Below, one piece after another: positions 38,901 through 46,941 of a stretch of DNA of 64,000 nt. Where the stretch lies: the NCBI GenBank assembly GCA_029251375.1, contig JAQXDL010000022.1, forward strand, positions 186,001 to 250,000. Reading direction: 5' to 3'. The position numbers and the translations under genes are program-made. How positions within the stretch are numbered: position 1 is the stretch's first letter; each line of letters opens with the position of its first letter. This DNA comes from Pseudomonadales bacterium (GTDB lineage Bacteria > Pseudomonadota > Gammaproteobacteria > Pseudomonadales > Azotimanducaceae). The notes beneath the pieces were generated by a model that made no database searches, had not been told where the DNA came from, and saw nothing but the letters and a program-made list of their open reading frames with translations.

Positions 38901-40229
38901 ATTGCGAGTTTCTCGCACAACGGTTGCTTGCGCTTCGTCTAAGTCGCCAAAATTGTCAGACTCGCCTTCATCGTTAGTATCGCCAACGACACGATTTAGA
39001 TTCGATTGAATCTCCAACAACGACCCAGCCATCTCAAGCAGCTGTTCTTCTGTTGGTTCAGCATTTTCGTCTTGGAGTAATCGGATCACTGCTAGTTGAT
39101 TATCGACTCGACTAAGGTGTTCAACCAACCCGACGACCGACAGAGTACTGGACACTTGTTCTAGATCGGGCAGAAGATCAAACAGATCTTGTTGACTTCT
39201 TGCACTCGACCGTACATAAATATCGAGCTTGTCCGTGATGGCGGTAAATTCTTCAATCAGAATGCGCGATACCGCAGCTAAAGTTTCGTCATCAGGACCA
39301 AAGTCGGCAACGGACGGTGCAATTGAATCTTCACTTGCGGCAAACAGTTTTAGAACAGCGGCAATACGTGCCGTTTTTTTCGATGCGCCACTAAGGATTT
39401 CCAATAGATCGTTAGCAAAATCATCACTAACAGATGTCGCAATTGCTGCTTCGTCATCCTCCGCTAATACTTTGAGGGGACCATCGATTCGCTTGAGCAG
39501 ACTGGCGGATTTACCATCTAACTTAACGCCGCCGGAGGCGATACCCTCAACTAGCGCCAAACCAAGTTGTGCGAAATATCCCGCAGGTGAACCACTGCTA
39601 ATTTTTTCTAGTTTTGCAAGAACCTTACCCATCAAATTAAGGTTTTCTCGTGGGTTGGTTTTCTTGAGTAATGCGACTAATGATTGCTGGTATCGCGACC
39701 GCAGTTTTTTAACTGTTTTCGGTCCGTTTTGATTTTTATAAATCTCGATTATTTCTGCAGGGGTGGGTGCGGAAAGCAGATCAAAATCAAACGCATCCAA
39801 ATTGGCATTAAAGCTGGCTGCACTGAGATTAAGCCTCTCCGCCGCACGCGCACCGCGGAGATTATCAACAACCGTTGCGACAAATTCCGGAATGTCTTGT
39901 TGATCCCTCTGTATACGGTCAAGATATCCGGGCATCTGCAGGATAGACTGCATTAAAACTTCCTGTGCTTCGTCTTGATCAGGCACTGTTTCATTCATCA
40001 ACGCCTGAGCAACCGCTTCCATCTCAAGCGCCATATCAGTGGGACCCACGATTTGGACCATCTTCAACGTCCCGTGCACCTGATGCAAAGCGGTCAGGCA
40101 GGTTCGTATGCTGCTCGAGTTCTGACTTGATTCGGCATATGACTCGAGCGCTTGCTGAGCTTGCTCCAAGGTTTCAGAGATATCAGCTTTGATCCAGTCT
40201 AGCGCTACAAAATCTTGATTTGCGCTCAT
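32955..40229 (-). CDS. chpA: Hybrid chemosensory histidine kinase ChpA (multi-Hpt CheA with receiver)
   Basis: Central kinase of the Pil/Chp system, which controls twitching and surface responses by phosphorylating PilG and PilH. In 2424 residues I see five histidine phosphotransfer modules, with His at about 51 (HQVHGTLKMV), 717 (FHTLKGSGRM), 1101 (FHTLKGSGAM), 1504 (LHTLKGGARL) and 1685 (LHTMKGGARL). Degenerate modules without His lie at about 300-600. The last two modules are near copies of each other. Long acidic linkers (about 580-690 and 830-1060) separate them. The kinase core has the N box MLRNAVDHGIESS near 2010 and DDGGGINVDA near 2045, followed by a CheW-like domain (about 2140-2280) and a receiver with the phosphorylated Asp in LLDIEMPKMDG near 2349. 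No CheR- or CheB-type gene is in the cluster. Confidence 0.95.
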   Translation of the reverse strand: MSANQDFVALDWIKADISETLEQAQQALESYAESSQNSSSIRTCLTALHQVHGTLKMVQIVGPTDMALEMEAVAQALMNETVPDQDEAQEVLMQSILQMPGYLDRIQRDQQDIPEFVATVVDNLRGARAAERLNLSAASFNANLDAFDFDLLSAPTPAEIIEIYKNQNGPKTVKKLRSRYQQSLVALLKKTNPRENLNLMGKVLAKLEKISSGSPAGYFAQLGLALVEGIASGGVKLDGKSASLLKRIDGPLKVLAEDDEAAIATSVSDDFANDLLEILSGASKKTARIAAVLKLFAASEDSIAPSVADFGPDDETLAAVSRILIEEFTAITDKLDIYVRSSARSQQDLFDLLPDLEQVSSTLSVVGLVEHLSRVDNQLAVIRLLQDENAEPTEEQLLEMAGSLLEIQSNLNRVVGDTNDEGESDNFGDLDEAQATVVRETRNGLAECKDNIIEFVTNSFSLDKLERLPSLLNSLAGGLLIVNQQRAGAVLEASALYVERNLMRDGQQPALSDMDDLADAITSIDYYLERFLESAKDPYLQMISVAEEAIAKLGYNVEELASLKLQQAPAVLQDTEVVTQSDSDIAIESDSEIGIESIELNATADEYIETVPVEVLEDAPRSEVQQEVRQELQPELQTEVAASTDATIDSTVEQAAEANLAPAEEEIADDLIDDEIIEIFIEEVDEVLETISEYLPKWQTDIADQDAVTEIRRAFHTLKGSGRMVGAIVVGELAWSIENLLNRIIENTLATTAEIQSLVVEVVSQIPAGIDAFKNQHQETFLVSHLVEQAETFALATIPREINLEPSAELELSAESEPSAESEPSAEQTPSDLELVQADDELISSDSNDDVKDSISELLNDDLAAPEVTAFIDNDEVDAAPDFELEELEEDEIQAAAEDANESAAIELDASEADALVLESLDLESVEVELEEIVLDEPEPVHASAQSSDEETPIADTSTEAADSTADPSLSFNGVTDDATDDAGDDIAQGMRDLDASVDDNEFATLEEITLADIELDDAVVEASESVVSESSGAEQTSPELIEHDVVDLIIEPIIELSDEAADHDSELDEIFLGEAIQNLAVIKTFLAGPQVVSGELIAAFHTLKGSGAMADVVAISDVAGPLESLSNKYFDSAKQADDTFVALVERAAELIDIVISNLAMFRHEVDGSEAFQAQCETLNLMLDVEDALPPFEFEGIRLLSKFSEIVAEWDMKQVGQLIEELRHVEAQARVTEREELITLTASMLRCYSEMTAKPNADVENLLINAHETLLVMFDHIASSQGISSPTEIIRELDRLDFAAIEAQQEQDTFAVETFALLGQVASLMEVWAADLNNVKPIQDMADKLIGIESEASSKQLVSIAETIGPMVQLCEQITVGALSATQDDLRLLDSARNSLLQQLEVYKQGGSTIADAAVLAAFNHRFETKVISVAAEVSDAAISEALDEGVNQAIHQELLPADEIDEDVLGIFLEEAEELNEAIDKSILQWSNNTDSSEYLDNLLRHLHTLKGGARLAGLNSLGEYTHNFESVLIGFQQNPSDMDDEFFVRLNAQQDEINRRTEIYNRLAIGDVSDADLASLRLANAPELMSASSLAASPDTLAELAGDELSFDELSIDESSTEVGATQELSVNELSINELPEDKIDEDILAIFIEEAHELNEAIDQSILDWGSNPQTSEYYDNLLRHLHTMKGGARLAGLNSLGEYTHNFETFLIKVQQTSVPFDEAFFATVNRRQDEITRRVGVYQRLVQGEAQPEELAAMTRDLESTAPITTSPALAESQTSTDEPQTQTSERDSSASSEPALITKSDSEKAVANQSQEMVRVSSELLEELIGLSGESNITRGRVEQQIRDFGESLQEMEDTINRIREQVRRLEIEAESRETVFRNTENTSKSNFDDLEMDRYTMLQEISRTLNEGSSDMLDLKDTLSNKSRDAESLLHQQARIGTELQEGLTRTRMVPIARLIPRLRRIVRQISGEVGKSVRFDAFNVEGELDRTVLEKIVAPLEHMLRNAVDHGIESSDKRLAANKPATGRISLRLSREGGYLVLNVSDDGGGINVDAVKNKAIERGVINADDDISDHEVMQFIMHAGFSTAEKLTQISGRGVGMDVVTSEIKQLGGSVSIDSTLGLGTEFTIRIPFTVSINRALLVVVREETYAIPLNSIEGMVRVSPYELEAYYQPDAPLYEYAGQPYRLAYMGKMLEKSDDPDLTGQVSPLPVILASNGDSAVALQVDRVIGSREVVVKSLGPQFSKVGGIAGATVMGDGSIVVILDLMALVDKADLREESVQEVEELHEIARPRARKVMIVDDSVTVRKVTTRLMERQGWEVTTAKDGVDAVSQLQDIYPDVVLLDIEMPKMDGFEVLRTVRRDDRLAKLPIIMITSRTGEKHKQQALELGVNRFLGKPFQEAILISTIDEVIAESDKE
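37750..37821 (-). repeat. Four 18-bp tandem repeats inside chpA
   Basis: Four copies of an 18-base unit starting TCGGCTGAAGGCTCTGAC run from 37750; the first two are identical, the third and fourth diverge slightly. In protein they code the repeated hexapeptide SAESEP/SAELEL in an acidic linker of ChpA. The unit keeps the frame, so copy number changes would only alter linker length. Confidence 0.85.
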
Positions 40230-40263
40230 CTAATTAGTCCATTTAATCTATATTAACCAGTCG

Positions 40264-42294
40264 TTACCCTGGTAATTTAAATCCAGTTACTGAAGACCTT
40301 AATTCATTGGTGATATCTGCCAAATTACCCACCGCGACAACTGTTGACCTCGTGCCTTCGTTGGTCTGGGCTGTAATATCCTCAATACTTTTCATTGTGT
40401 TTGATATTTTTCCTGCTGAAGCCGCCTGTTGCCTAGCAGCATCAGAAATATTCTCGATAATTTCGGCTAACGATTTCGACACGGAATCGATTTCGCCCAA
40501 CGCGACACCAGCGTCCTGGGCTAATTTCGTACCTTGCACGACCTCGGAGGTCGTTTGCTCCATCGACGTAACCGCCTCATGAGTATCGCTTTGGATCGTT
40601 TTAACAAGCGCGGATATCTGCTTTGCAGCAGCACCGGAACGTTCTGCTAATCGCTGGACTTCATCAGCAACTACAGCAAAGCCCTTACCTGCATCCCCCG
40701 CCATTGAAGCTTGTATTGCAGCATTAAGAGATAGAATATTTGTTTGATCGGCAATGTCGTTAATCAACGAAACAATATCACCGATTTCTTGGGAGCTTTC
40801 ACCAAGGCGCTTAATTCGCTTAGCAGTTTCCTGAATCTGGCCACGAATATTCTCCATGCCGCCAATGGTATTTTGTACAACGGATGCACCCTTGTTGGCG
40901 ATATCTACCGACCTCTCTGCAACGGAGCTCGACTCAGCCGCATTGTATGAAACCATATCAATCGATACAGCCATTTCGTTGACCGCCTCAGAGACGTCAG
41001 TGATCTCTTTGGCCTGCCTTTGAGATGCCTCGGAGAGAAGTCCCAAAGAAGACTGTGTTTGCTCAGTTGCTGTAGAGACCATGCCTGAGGCCTGATTGAT
41101 TTGAGACACTAGCGACCTAAGCTGGTCGATAGAAAAATTAATTGAGTCGGCAATCGCACCGGTAAAACTCTCAGTCACCGTCGCTTGCACTCTTAGGTCA
41201 CCATCCGCCAAGTCAGCCAGTTCATCCAATAGCTGTAAGATCGCGGCTTGATTTTGTTCGTTTTGAATAGCGGTTTCGTTGACGTTCCGCGAAGCTTCGC
41301 TGGCAATAACAAGGCTGAGTATAATCAATATGACAATACTTAAAGCGCCGCAACCAACGCCAACTAGTGGCGAAGCCAAGCCAGCACCGGCTGTCGATCG
41401 ATATATTGATGTCAGCTTATTTGCTTGCGAAACAAGGTCGTCAGACGCCAAAGAAATTGCCTGCGAGGCTTGTTTAACCAGACTAACTTCCTGCGAGCGG
41501 GTCGTTATCTCGTTCATGCGAGTTGAAACCGTGCGAAATAATTCGGCAACTTTATTTAGGCTCACAACAACAGTGCCATCTTTGATAGGCGTTAATTGCA
41601 ACTCACGGTCGCCCTGTGAAAGTCCCTGTAGTACGCGGCTAAAATTAGCAGCATCTTTGGAAAAATTTTCCTGCAGGCTTTGCGTTGCACCTATCTCTAT
41701 CACTTTATCGACAGTCCGAGACATTCTTTCAACCAATAAAGCTTGTCCTTGCGCGCTGGCTATTTGAGTTGCCGGCGCACCCAAACGTAACATCGCCGCA
41801 ACAATTTTGTCATTCTCCTGCTGAATCGCAGACATCGTTATCGTCAAATCACCACTTGTATCCCTAAGGTAGACAAGCGCATCGCGGTTCGATAAGACAA
41901 TATCAATTTGCGAGCTTGTTTCACCCCATAGTTTAGTCAGCTTAGCCAATTCGCCCATCGCAACACTCGGTGACGCCGGCAATGCCTCAACAGGCCGACC
42001 ATTTTTTAGTTGACCCAGTTTACTTTTGAACTGATCTTTTCCTTCTGCCAGACTTGGAAAAACAGCCAGTTGACCATTTGCGGCAATAGCGGCGTTCTTC
42101 GCCGTTTGTTGCGCAAGCACTTTCAAATCTGACGTCAGCTGGATATAACTATTTGTCGCTTTTGAATTCACTTGCGATAAATAGAAGTTCGCAGCAAAGC
42201 CACAGACCAATGCAATCAAGATGACAGTAAGCGTTGCAACTTTGGGCTTCTTAAGCGTTGAACCTATGACGCTCGTATTTCTCTTCTCAACCAT
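40264..42294 (-). CDS. pilJ: Methyl-accepting chemotaxis protein PilJ
   Basis: Receptor of the Pil/Chp pathway in the inner membrane. A first membrane helix at about residues 18-38 is followed by a long periplasmic sensor region with PilJ-type helices, a second membrane helix near 320-345 ([20 protein letters not shown]), a HAMP-like segment with [16 protein letters not shown], and a cytoplasmic signalling domain. The conserved hairpin tip is [20 protein letters not shown] near residue 515-540. Length 676 residues fits PilJ. It lies between pilI and chpA in the cluster. The cognate methyltransferase PilK is not present here. Confidence 0.94.
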   Translation of the reverse strand: MVEKRNTSVIGSTLKKPKVATLTVILIALVCGFAANFYLSQVNSKATNSYIQLTSDLKVLAQQTAKNAAIAANGQLAVFPSLAEGKDQFKSKLGQLKNGRPVEALPASPSVAMGELAKLTKLWGETSSQIDIVLSNRDALVYLRDTSGDLTITMSAIQQENDKIVAAMLRLGAPATQIASAQGQALLVERMSRTVDKVIEIGATQSLQENFSKDAANFSRVLQGLSQGDRELQLTPIKDGTVVVSLNKVAELFRTVSTRMNEITTRSQEVSLVKQASQAISLASDDLVSQANKLTSIYRSTAGAGLASPLVGVGCGALSIVILIILSLVIASEASRNVNETAIQNEQNQAAILQLLDELADLADGDLRVQATVTESFTGAIADSINFSIDQLRSLVSQINQASGMVSTATEQTQSSLGLLSEASQRQAKEITDVSEAVNEMAVSIDMVSYNAAESSSVAERSVDIANKGASVVQNTIGGMENIRGQIQETAKRIKRLGESSQEIGDIVSLINDIADQTNILSLNAAIQASMAGDAGKGFAVVADEVQRLAERSGAAAKQISALVKTIQSDTHEAVTSMEQTTSEVVQGTKLAQDAGVALGEIDSVSKSLAEIIENISDAARQQAASAGKISNTMKSIEDITAQTNEGTRSTVVAVGNLADITNELRSSVTGFKLPG

Positions 42295-42363
42295 GGCTAT
42301 TTCCTGTCTTCACCTCTATAAAAGTGGCAATCAACTTAATTCGTTTATTCAGCGACCACGTCG

Positions 42364-42921
42364 CTAGGTGCTCTGCGAAAGATCCTTTAACTTGGAATCG
42401 GCGGCTAACGACGCCAGACTAAGTACCGGCCATACCGCTCCGCTCATCTCGTAGCCACCCCGCACAAAAGGTTTGAACATCTCTTGCACGGCCACTTCAT
42501 CGCTAAATGCATCGCGCGGAAAATGCCTCATGCCTAACGATTCATCAACAATAAATCCGAAGAATTGTTCATCATCTTCAACCGCCAGAACTCGCCTCTG
42601 CGATCGCGATAAGCTCTTGACGTTCTCGGACTCGAAGAATGCGGCCAAGTCCAATATCGCCATTAGTTTTCCGCGTACATTCGCAATCCCTAAGACAAAG
42701 TGCTTTACACCCGGCAATCGTGTGGTTGTCGGGACTCGCAAAAGCTCCGCCACCTCGCTCATCGGTGCGACAAACTGTTGTCCTAGCAGGCTAAAACCTA
42801 AACCATTCCAATGCGTTTGAGCATTTTCCTTGGCGGGCAATTCGAGCGCCAACTGCTGACTGCGCTCAGCAAGTGCCACCAGCTCTGAAAAGGCAGATAA
42901 ATGACTCATACCGTCAGACAA
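42364..42921 (-). CDS. pilI: CheW-like adaptor PilI
   Basis: Couples PilJ to the kinase ChpA. The 185 residues carry one CheW domain: LGFSLLGQQFVAPMSEVAEL near residue 46, then RLPGVKHFVLGIANVRGKLM and ILDLAAFF, with GFIVDESLGMRHF later. It sits between pilH and pilJ, its normal place in Pil/Chp clusters. The start at 42921 gives a 40-residue extension ahead of the CheW fold, which is also seen in other PilI proteins. Confidence 0.92.
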   Translation of the reverse strand: MSDGMSHLSAFSELVALAERSQQLALELPAKENAQTHWNGLGFSLLGQQFVAPMSEVAELLRVPTTTRLPGVKHFVLGIANVRGKLMAILDLAAFFESENVKSLSRSQRRVLAVEDDEQFFGFIVDESLGMRHFPRDAFSDEVAVQEMFKPFVRGGYEMSGAVWPVLSLASLAADSKLKDLSQST

Positions 42922-42970
42922 CCAAAATAAATGCCGGTGACATTAAAGCTATGAACCCTAAAAAAACTGA

Positions 42971-43333
42971 TCACGCTATCACCCGCCTTATAATCTCAAC
43001 CAACTCCTGTCCTTCTACAGGTTTGGTCACATAACCTTGTGCGCCCTGCCGCTCTCCCCATACCTTGTCAGTTTCCTGATCTTTGCTACTCACAATAATC
43101 ACGGGGATATGGCTGGTATCGGCGCCTTTGCTGATTTGTCTTGTCGCTTGAAAGCCATTCATATCGGGCATCACGATATCCATCAGAACGCAATCAGGCT
43201 GCTCCTTCGCCGCCAATGCAACGCCATCACGACCGTTTTCAGCCGTAATCACTTCGTATCCTAGACTCTCAAGCATGTCTTTGAACTGGAAGATCTCTGT
43301 CGGCGAATCATCTACTACTAATACTTTCGTCAC
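42971..43333 (-). CDS. pilH: Response regulator PilH
   Basis: Single-domain CheY-like receiver, one of two output regulators of the Chp kinase. The start VTKVLVVDDSPTEIFQFKDM holds the acidic pair, the phosphorylated Asp is in CVLMDIVMPDMNGFQATRQI near residue 50, and the conserved Lys is in GYVTKPVEGQEL. The frame continues to an ATG at 43357 inside pilG, but a GTG at 43333 has GGAG seven bases upstream and matches the usual PilH start, so I choose it (120 residues). It follows pilG by 16 bases. Confidence 0.93.
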   Translation of the reverse strand: MTKVLVVDDSPTEIFQFKDMLESLGYEVITAENGRDGVALAAKEQPDCVLMDIVMPDMNGFQATRQISKGADTSHIPVIIVSSKDQETDKVWGERQGAQGYVTKPVEGQELVEIIRRVIA

Positions 43334-43349
43334 ATTCCTACTCCGACTG

Positions 43350-43739
43350 TTAGCCAACTGCCTTCACGTGATCGCGAATGGCACTCAGTAATTCATCCTT
43401 ACTGAACGGCTTTGTCAGATACTGATCTGACCCCACAATCCTTCCTTTTGCTCGGTCGAAAAGTCCATCTTTGCTTGAAAGCATAATCACCGGAGTACTC
43501 TTAAGGGCGTTGTTATTTTTGATCAGCGCACAGGTCTGATAACCATCGAGGCGAGGCATCATAATATCGACAAATATAATTGCTGGTTGGGTATCGGCAA
43601 TTTTCGCTAAAGCATCAAATCCATCCGTTGCCGTAACCACCTCACAACCCACCTTCGAGAGCAATGTCTCGGCTGTTCGACGGATGGTCTTGCTGTCATC
43701 GATGACCATCACCTTGACGCCCTCAAAATTGTCGTCCAT
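43350..43739 (-). CDS. pilG: Response regulator PilG
   Basis: CheY-like receiver and first gene of the Pil/Chp operon; in Pseudomonas PilG promotes pilus extension and cAMP production. The acidic pocket is in KVMVIDDSKTIRRTAETLL, the phosphorylated Asp in IIFVDIMMPRLDGYQTCALI near residue 59, and the Lys in QYLTKPFSKDELL. The length of 129 residues is usual. It is divergent from gshB, with about 220 bases between starts, the same junction as in Pseudomonas. Confidence 0.95.
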   Translation of the reverse strand: MDDNFEGVKVMVIDDSKTIRRTAETLLSKVGCEVVTATDGFDALAKIADTQPAIIFVDIMMPRLDGYQTCALIKNNNALKSTPVIMLSSKDGLFDRAKGRIVGSDQYLTKPFSKDELLSAIRDHVKAVG

Positions 43740-43845
43740 ATACCTTTCCTAGCCTCGTCAATCGCCTTGGTATGCTCACAAGATTTCTCACAACAGGAGA
43801 CAAAATTTTATTCCCTGTCGGCACTTTAGAGAAGTTTTTTAACAC

Positions 43846-43857
43846 AGTTTATAAACT
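43846..43857. promoter_or_regulatory. 12-bp perfect palindrome between pilG and gshB
   Basis: AGTTTATAAACT is fully self-complementary and lies near the middle of the divergent pilG-gshB spacer. It may be an operator or part of an A/T-rich promoter; no regulator can be named. Confidence 0.35.
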
Positions 43858-43962
43858 CATTCCATCACCGACTATGAAGGTTGGGAATGCCGTCACATAT
43901 CCAGCCCAACTGGTTTACAATAAGGCCAGATTTTGACTAAACACAAACAAAAGAAGTTGCCC

Positions 43963-44904
43963 ATGAAACTTGGTGTTGTTCTCGACCCGCTCGCTCAAAT
44001 CAATTACAAAAAAGACAGTACGCTTGCCATGATGGCATCTGCACAAAAGCTAGGCTGGCAGATTTTCACCCTTCAACTGGGCGATCTGTATATTTTAGAT
44101 GGTACAGTCAAAGGTAAGTTTACCCAACTCGCTATCCGAGAAGGTCGCCCAGATTGGTATGAGGTTCTGGATCAGATCGATATCCCACTCACCGACATGA
44201 CTGCTGTATTGATGCGCAAAGAGCCGCCATTTGATATGGAGTTTATCTATGCCACCTACCTACTCGAAATGGCCGAGCAGCAAGGACTTGTCGTCCTGAA
44301 CCGACCTGGCAGCATCAGAGACTGCAACGAGAAGCTTTTTGCATTGCAGTTTCCTCAATGTTGCCCTCCCCATTTGGTTTCCAGAGACCTTGAAACACTT
44401 AAACAATTCCACCAAACCAACGCGGACGTGATTTTCAAGCCTCTTGACGGCATGGGGGGCTCTTCGATTTTCAGAGTGAAGTCAGATGACCCAAATTTAT
44501 CCGTCATTCTGGAAACCCTGACAGATCATGGTCAACGCCAGATTATGGCACAGCGTTTTATTCCAGAAATTGCTCAAGGTGATACACGCATACTGCTTAT
44601 CAACGGCGAGCCCGTGCCTTTCGGGTTGGCAAGAATTCCAGCAAAGGGCGAAACGCGCGGTAATTTGGCTGCGGGAGGCTCTGGTGTCGCCAGGCCACTC
44701 ACCGACAGTGATTATCGAATCTGCGAAGCGGTTGGACCAGCTCTAAAAGAAAAAGGCCTGTATTTTGTTGGAATCGATGTCATCGGAGAGTACTTGACCG
44801 AGATTAACGTCACCTGCCCCACTTGTATTAGAGAGATAGATGCAGCCTTTAATCTGGACATCGCAACCGACTATATGAACTTTGTTGAGACTCTGGTTAA
44901 CTAG
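43963..44904 (+). CDS. gshB: Glutathione synthetase
   Basis: Joins glycine to gamma-glutamylcysteine with ATP. The protein starts MKLGVVLDPLAQINYKKDST, as expected, and has the ATP-grasp features VIFKPLDGMGGSSIFRV near residue 160, GDTRILLINGEPVPFGLARI, and the metal-binding NVTCPTCIREID near the C-terminus. The open frame includes a TTG at 43933, but the ATG at 43963 gives the normal 313-residue protein. A TonB-like gene, yqgE and ruvX follow on the same strand, the order seen in Pseudomonas. Confidence 0.95.
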   Translation: MKLGVVLDPLAQINYKKDSTLAMMASAQKLGWQIFTLQLGDLYILDGTVKGKFTQLAIREGRPDWYEVLDQIDIPLTDMTAVLMRKEPPFDMEFIYATYLLEMAEQQGLVVLNRPGSIRDCNEKLFALQFPQCCPPHLVSRDLETLKQFHQTNADVIFKPLDGMGGSSIFRVKSDDPNLSVILETLTDHGQRQIMAQRFIPEIAQGDTRILLINGEPVPFGLARIPAKGETRGNLAAGGSGVARPLTDSDYRICEAVGPALKEKGLYFVGIDVIGEYLTEINVTCPTCIREIDAAFNLDIATDYMNFVETLVN

Positions 44905-44949
44905 AACGCGTGCGAAACACTACATTCCTACTATTTAAAGCGTAACAGC

Positions 44950-45831
44950 ATGGCAACTGTCAGTCCTGCTGTTACCCCCTCTGATCGCCTTGGCTTCACC
45001 GTCTTTCTGGCGCTATCTGTACATGCCGTTATCATTCTAGGCGTAACCTTTACCTATCTCGATCGCAAACCGTCGACTCACACAATGGAAGTGACTTTGG
45101 CGCAGCATCGATCGCAGAACGCCCCAGAAAAACCTGATTTTCTGGCACAGTTCAATCAGGTAGGCAGCGGTACATTAAAGAAAAAAGCGCTGACGACCTC
45201 GCCTAACAAAGCAGACTTCCACGATACGATCATCCGCGAAACATCCCCGGCAGAACGACAAGCTTACGCACCAAAAGTTGTCTCTAAACAAAAACCGGTG
45301 GTGTCTTCAGCCGCTAAATCAGATCGAAAGACTTCCACAGAAAACAAAGTGATAGATAGCGTTAGTTCCGACATCCCAGTTGAAGGGCAAAAATCTCTGC
45401 TGCAGCGCAGTTTGGAAATCGCCAGCCTTGAAGCGCGGCTTGATCGGCAAAGACAAATTTATGCGAAGAGACCCCGCATTAAAAGACTCACCAGCCTATC
45501 AACCGCTTCTAGCACCAATGCCTATTACTTAAACTCATGGCGTCGCAAGATCGAAAAAATTGGCAACCTTAACTACCCTGCGGAGGCGAGAAAGAATAAA
45601 TTATACGGTAACTTGCGTGTCATGGTCGCCATCCTTCCTGATGGAAGCTTGAAGGAAGTTGAGCTGTTGGAGTCCTCCGGCGAACCGGTGTTAGATGAAG
45701 CTGCCATTCGGATCGTCAGACTTGCTGCGCCCTTTGCACCATTCCCTGATAACCTACGCCAATCGACCGATGTGCTGGAGATCATTAGGACTTGGCAGTT
45801 TCGCAGAAATAGTTCTCTGCGAAGTTATTAG
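44950..45831 (+). CDS. TonB-family energy transducer protein
   Basis: A 293-residue inner-membrane protein. One membrane helix at about 14-35 (LGFTVFLALSVHAVIILGVT) is followed by a polar periplasmic linker rich in Lys and Ser, and a C-terminal TonB domain (about 205-290) with NYPAEARKNKLYGNLRVMVA, ILPDGSLKEVELLESSGEPV and a final TWQFRR. The classical Pro-rich linker is lacking. In Pseudomonas the gene at this spot, tonB3, is needed for twitching motility, which fits the Pil/Chp and pilTU neighbours; a role in pilus assembly rather than iron uptake is inferred. No exbB or exbD is nearby. Confidence 0.86.
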   Translation: MATVSPAVTPSDRLGFTVFLALSVHAVIILGVTFTYLDRKPSTHTMEVTLAQHRSQNAPEKPDFLAQFNQVGSGTLKKKALTTSPNKADFHDTIIRETSPAERQAYAPKVVSKQKPVVSSAAKSDRKTSTENKVIDSVSSDIPVEGQKSLLQRSLEIASLEARLDRQRQIYAKRPRIKRLTSLSTASSTNAYYLNSWRRKIEKIGNLNYPAEARKNKLYGNLRVMVAILPDGSLKEVELLESSGEPVLDEAAIRIVRLAAPFAPFPDNLRQSTDVLEIIRTWQFRRNSSLRSY

Positions 45832-45852
45832 CACGATGACACTCACGAATGC

Positions 45853-46431
45853 ATGAGTACCCTATTGATGGATACCAACGACCAAACAATACAACAAACA
45901 TTTCAAAACCAATTTCTCATAGGCTTGCCCTCACTGAGAGGCGGTTATTTTGGCGATAGTATCTACATTATTATTGAACATGATCTTGATGGGGCTTTTG
46001 GACTTGTGATTAACCAACCTGCAGAACAGTCACTGTCCGACCTGTTTACGGATCTCCCGATTGATATCGATTGTCCACTGCTGATTGGTGGGCCGGTCGA
46101 ACAAAACCGCCTATTCTTCTTGCACTCACCTGCTCCCGAACAGTATCGGTCATCAATTAAGATCGCAGAGAACATTTCGATGACTGCCTCTGGCGATGTC
46201 ATCGACGCCCTGAAAGCAGGCCAAGCACCAAAAAAGATCATTGCACTATTAGGTTACGCAGGATGGGGCGCTCAACAACTCGAACACGAGATTCGCGAGG
46301 ATGCATGGCTACTGACACCAACCTCGAGCGACGTCGTATTTAACGAGCCCTATGCCACGAGACCTCAAGCGGCCGCAAAACTACTGGGCATAGACTTAGC
46401 ATTAATCGCACCGAGGGCGGGCCATGACTAG
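45853..46431 (+). CDS. yqgE: YqgE/AlgH family protein
   Basis: A 192-residue UPF0301 protein of unproven biochemical function. The family core is FLIGLPSLRGGYFGDSIYII near residue 17, then HDLDGAFGLVINQP, LLIGGPVEQNRLFFLH, and LLGYAGWGAQQLEHEIREDA near 135. It is coupled to ruvX, 21 bases downstream, in nearly all gammaproteobacteria. In Pseudomonas the name AlgH reflects an early link to alginate regulation. Confidence 0.93.
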   Translation: MSTLLMDTNDQTIQQTFQNQFLIGLPSLRGGYFGDSIYIIIEHDLDGAFGLVINQPAEQSLSDLFTDLPIDIDCPLLIGGPVEQNRLFFLHSPAPEQYRSSIKIAENISMTASGDVIDALKAGQAPKKIIALLGYAGWGAQQLEHEIREDAWLLTPTSSDVVFNEPYATRPQAAAKLLGIDLALIAPRAGHD

Positions 46432-46452
46432 AAGTCCTAGGAGTATGACGTG

Positions 46453-46851
46453 ATGAGCAAGATCTGTATGGGCTTTGACTTCGGTATGAAAAAAATTGGC
46501 ATTGCAATCGGTCAATCGATAACCGGCACAGCAAATCCGTTGATTATCATGACCGCAAAGGATGGCCAGCCAGATTGGCTAGCCTTAGGAAAAATAGTCA
46601 AGCAGTGGCAACCCGAGAAGTTCATTGTCGGCTTACCCATCAACATGGATAGCACGCCAAGCGAAATGTCATCCAAAGCAGAGAAATTCGCTCGCCGACT
46701 AACCGGGCGATACAACATTCCCCATCAAACTTGGGACGAAAGATTAACCAGTTTTGAAGCAAGGGAGTTCGCCGACCCAGATGAGCTGATCGATGCCATC
46801 GCGGCCAAACTGATCCTCGAGTCATATTTCAGAGCGTCTCAGCAGGACTGA
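46453..46851 (+). CDS. ruvX: Putative pre-16S rRNA nuclease / Holliday junction resolvase YqgF
   Basis: RNase H-fold nuclease acting in 16S rRNA 5' maturation; also studied as a Holliday junction resolvase-like protein. The first catalytic Asp is in CMGFDFGMKKIGIAIGQSIT, the middle motif in KFIVGLPINMDSTPSE, and the later acidic residues in TWDERLTSFEAREF and DAIAAKLILESYF. Start: GTG at 46450 and ATG at 46453 are adjacent; GGAG upstream fits either, and I take the ATG (132 residues). It ends 90 bases before the convergent pilU stop. Confidence 0.94.
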   Translation: MSKICMGFDFGMKKIGIAIGQSITGTANPLIIMTAKDGQPDWLALGKIVKQWQPEKFIVGLPINMDSTPSEMSSKAEKFARRLTGRYNIPHQTWDERLTSFEAREFADPDELIDAIAAKLILESYFRASQQD

Positions 46852-46941
46852 GTATTAATTCTCGGTCTGACTAAAATTCAGGCATTCGACAGCACCTTCA
46901 ATACAGAAGCGACTTGCCAACCAAGGTCGGAAATCTAAAGG

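Noticed and set aside
36625-39732. Long plus-strand frames opposite chpA, Ser/Ala-rich
   Set aside because: They mirror the acidic Glu/Asp/Ala-rich linkers of ChpA on the other strand; codon bias artefact.
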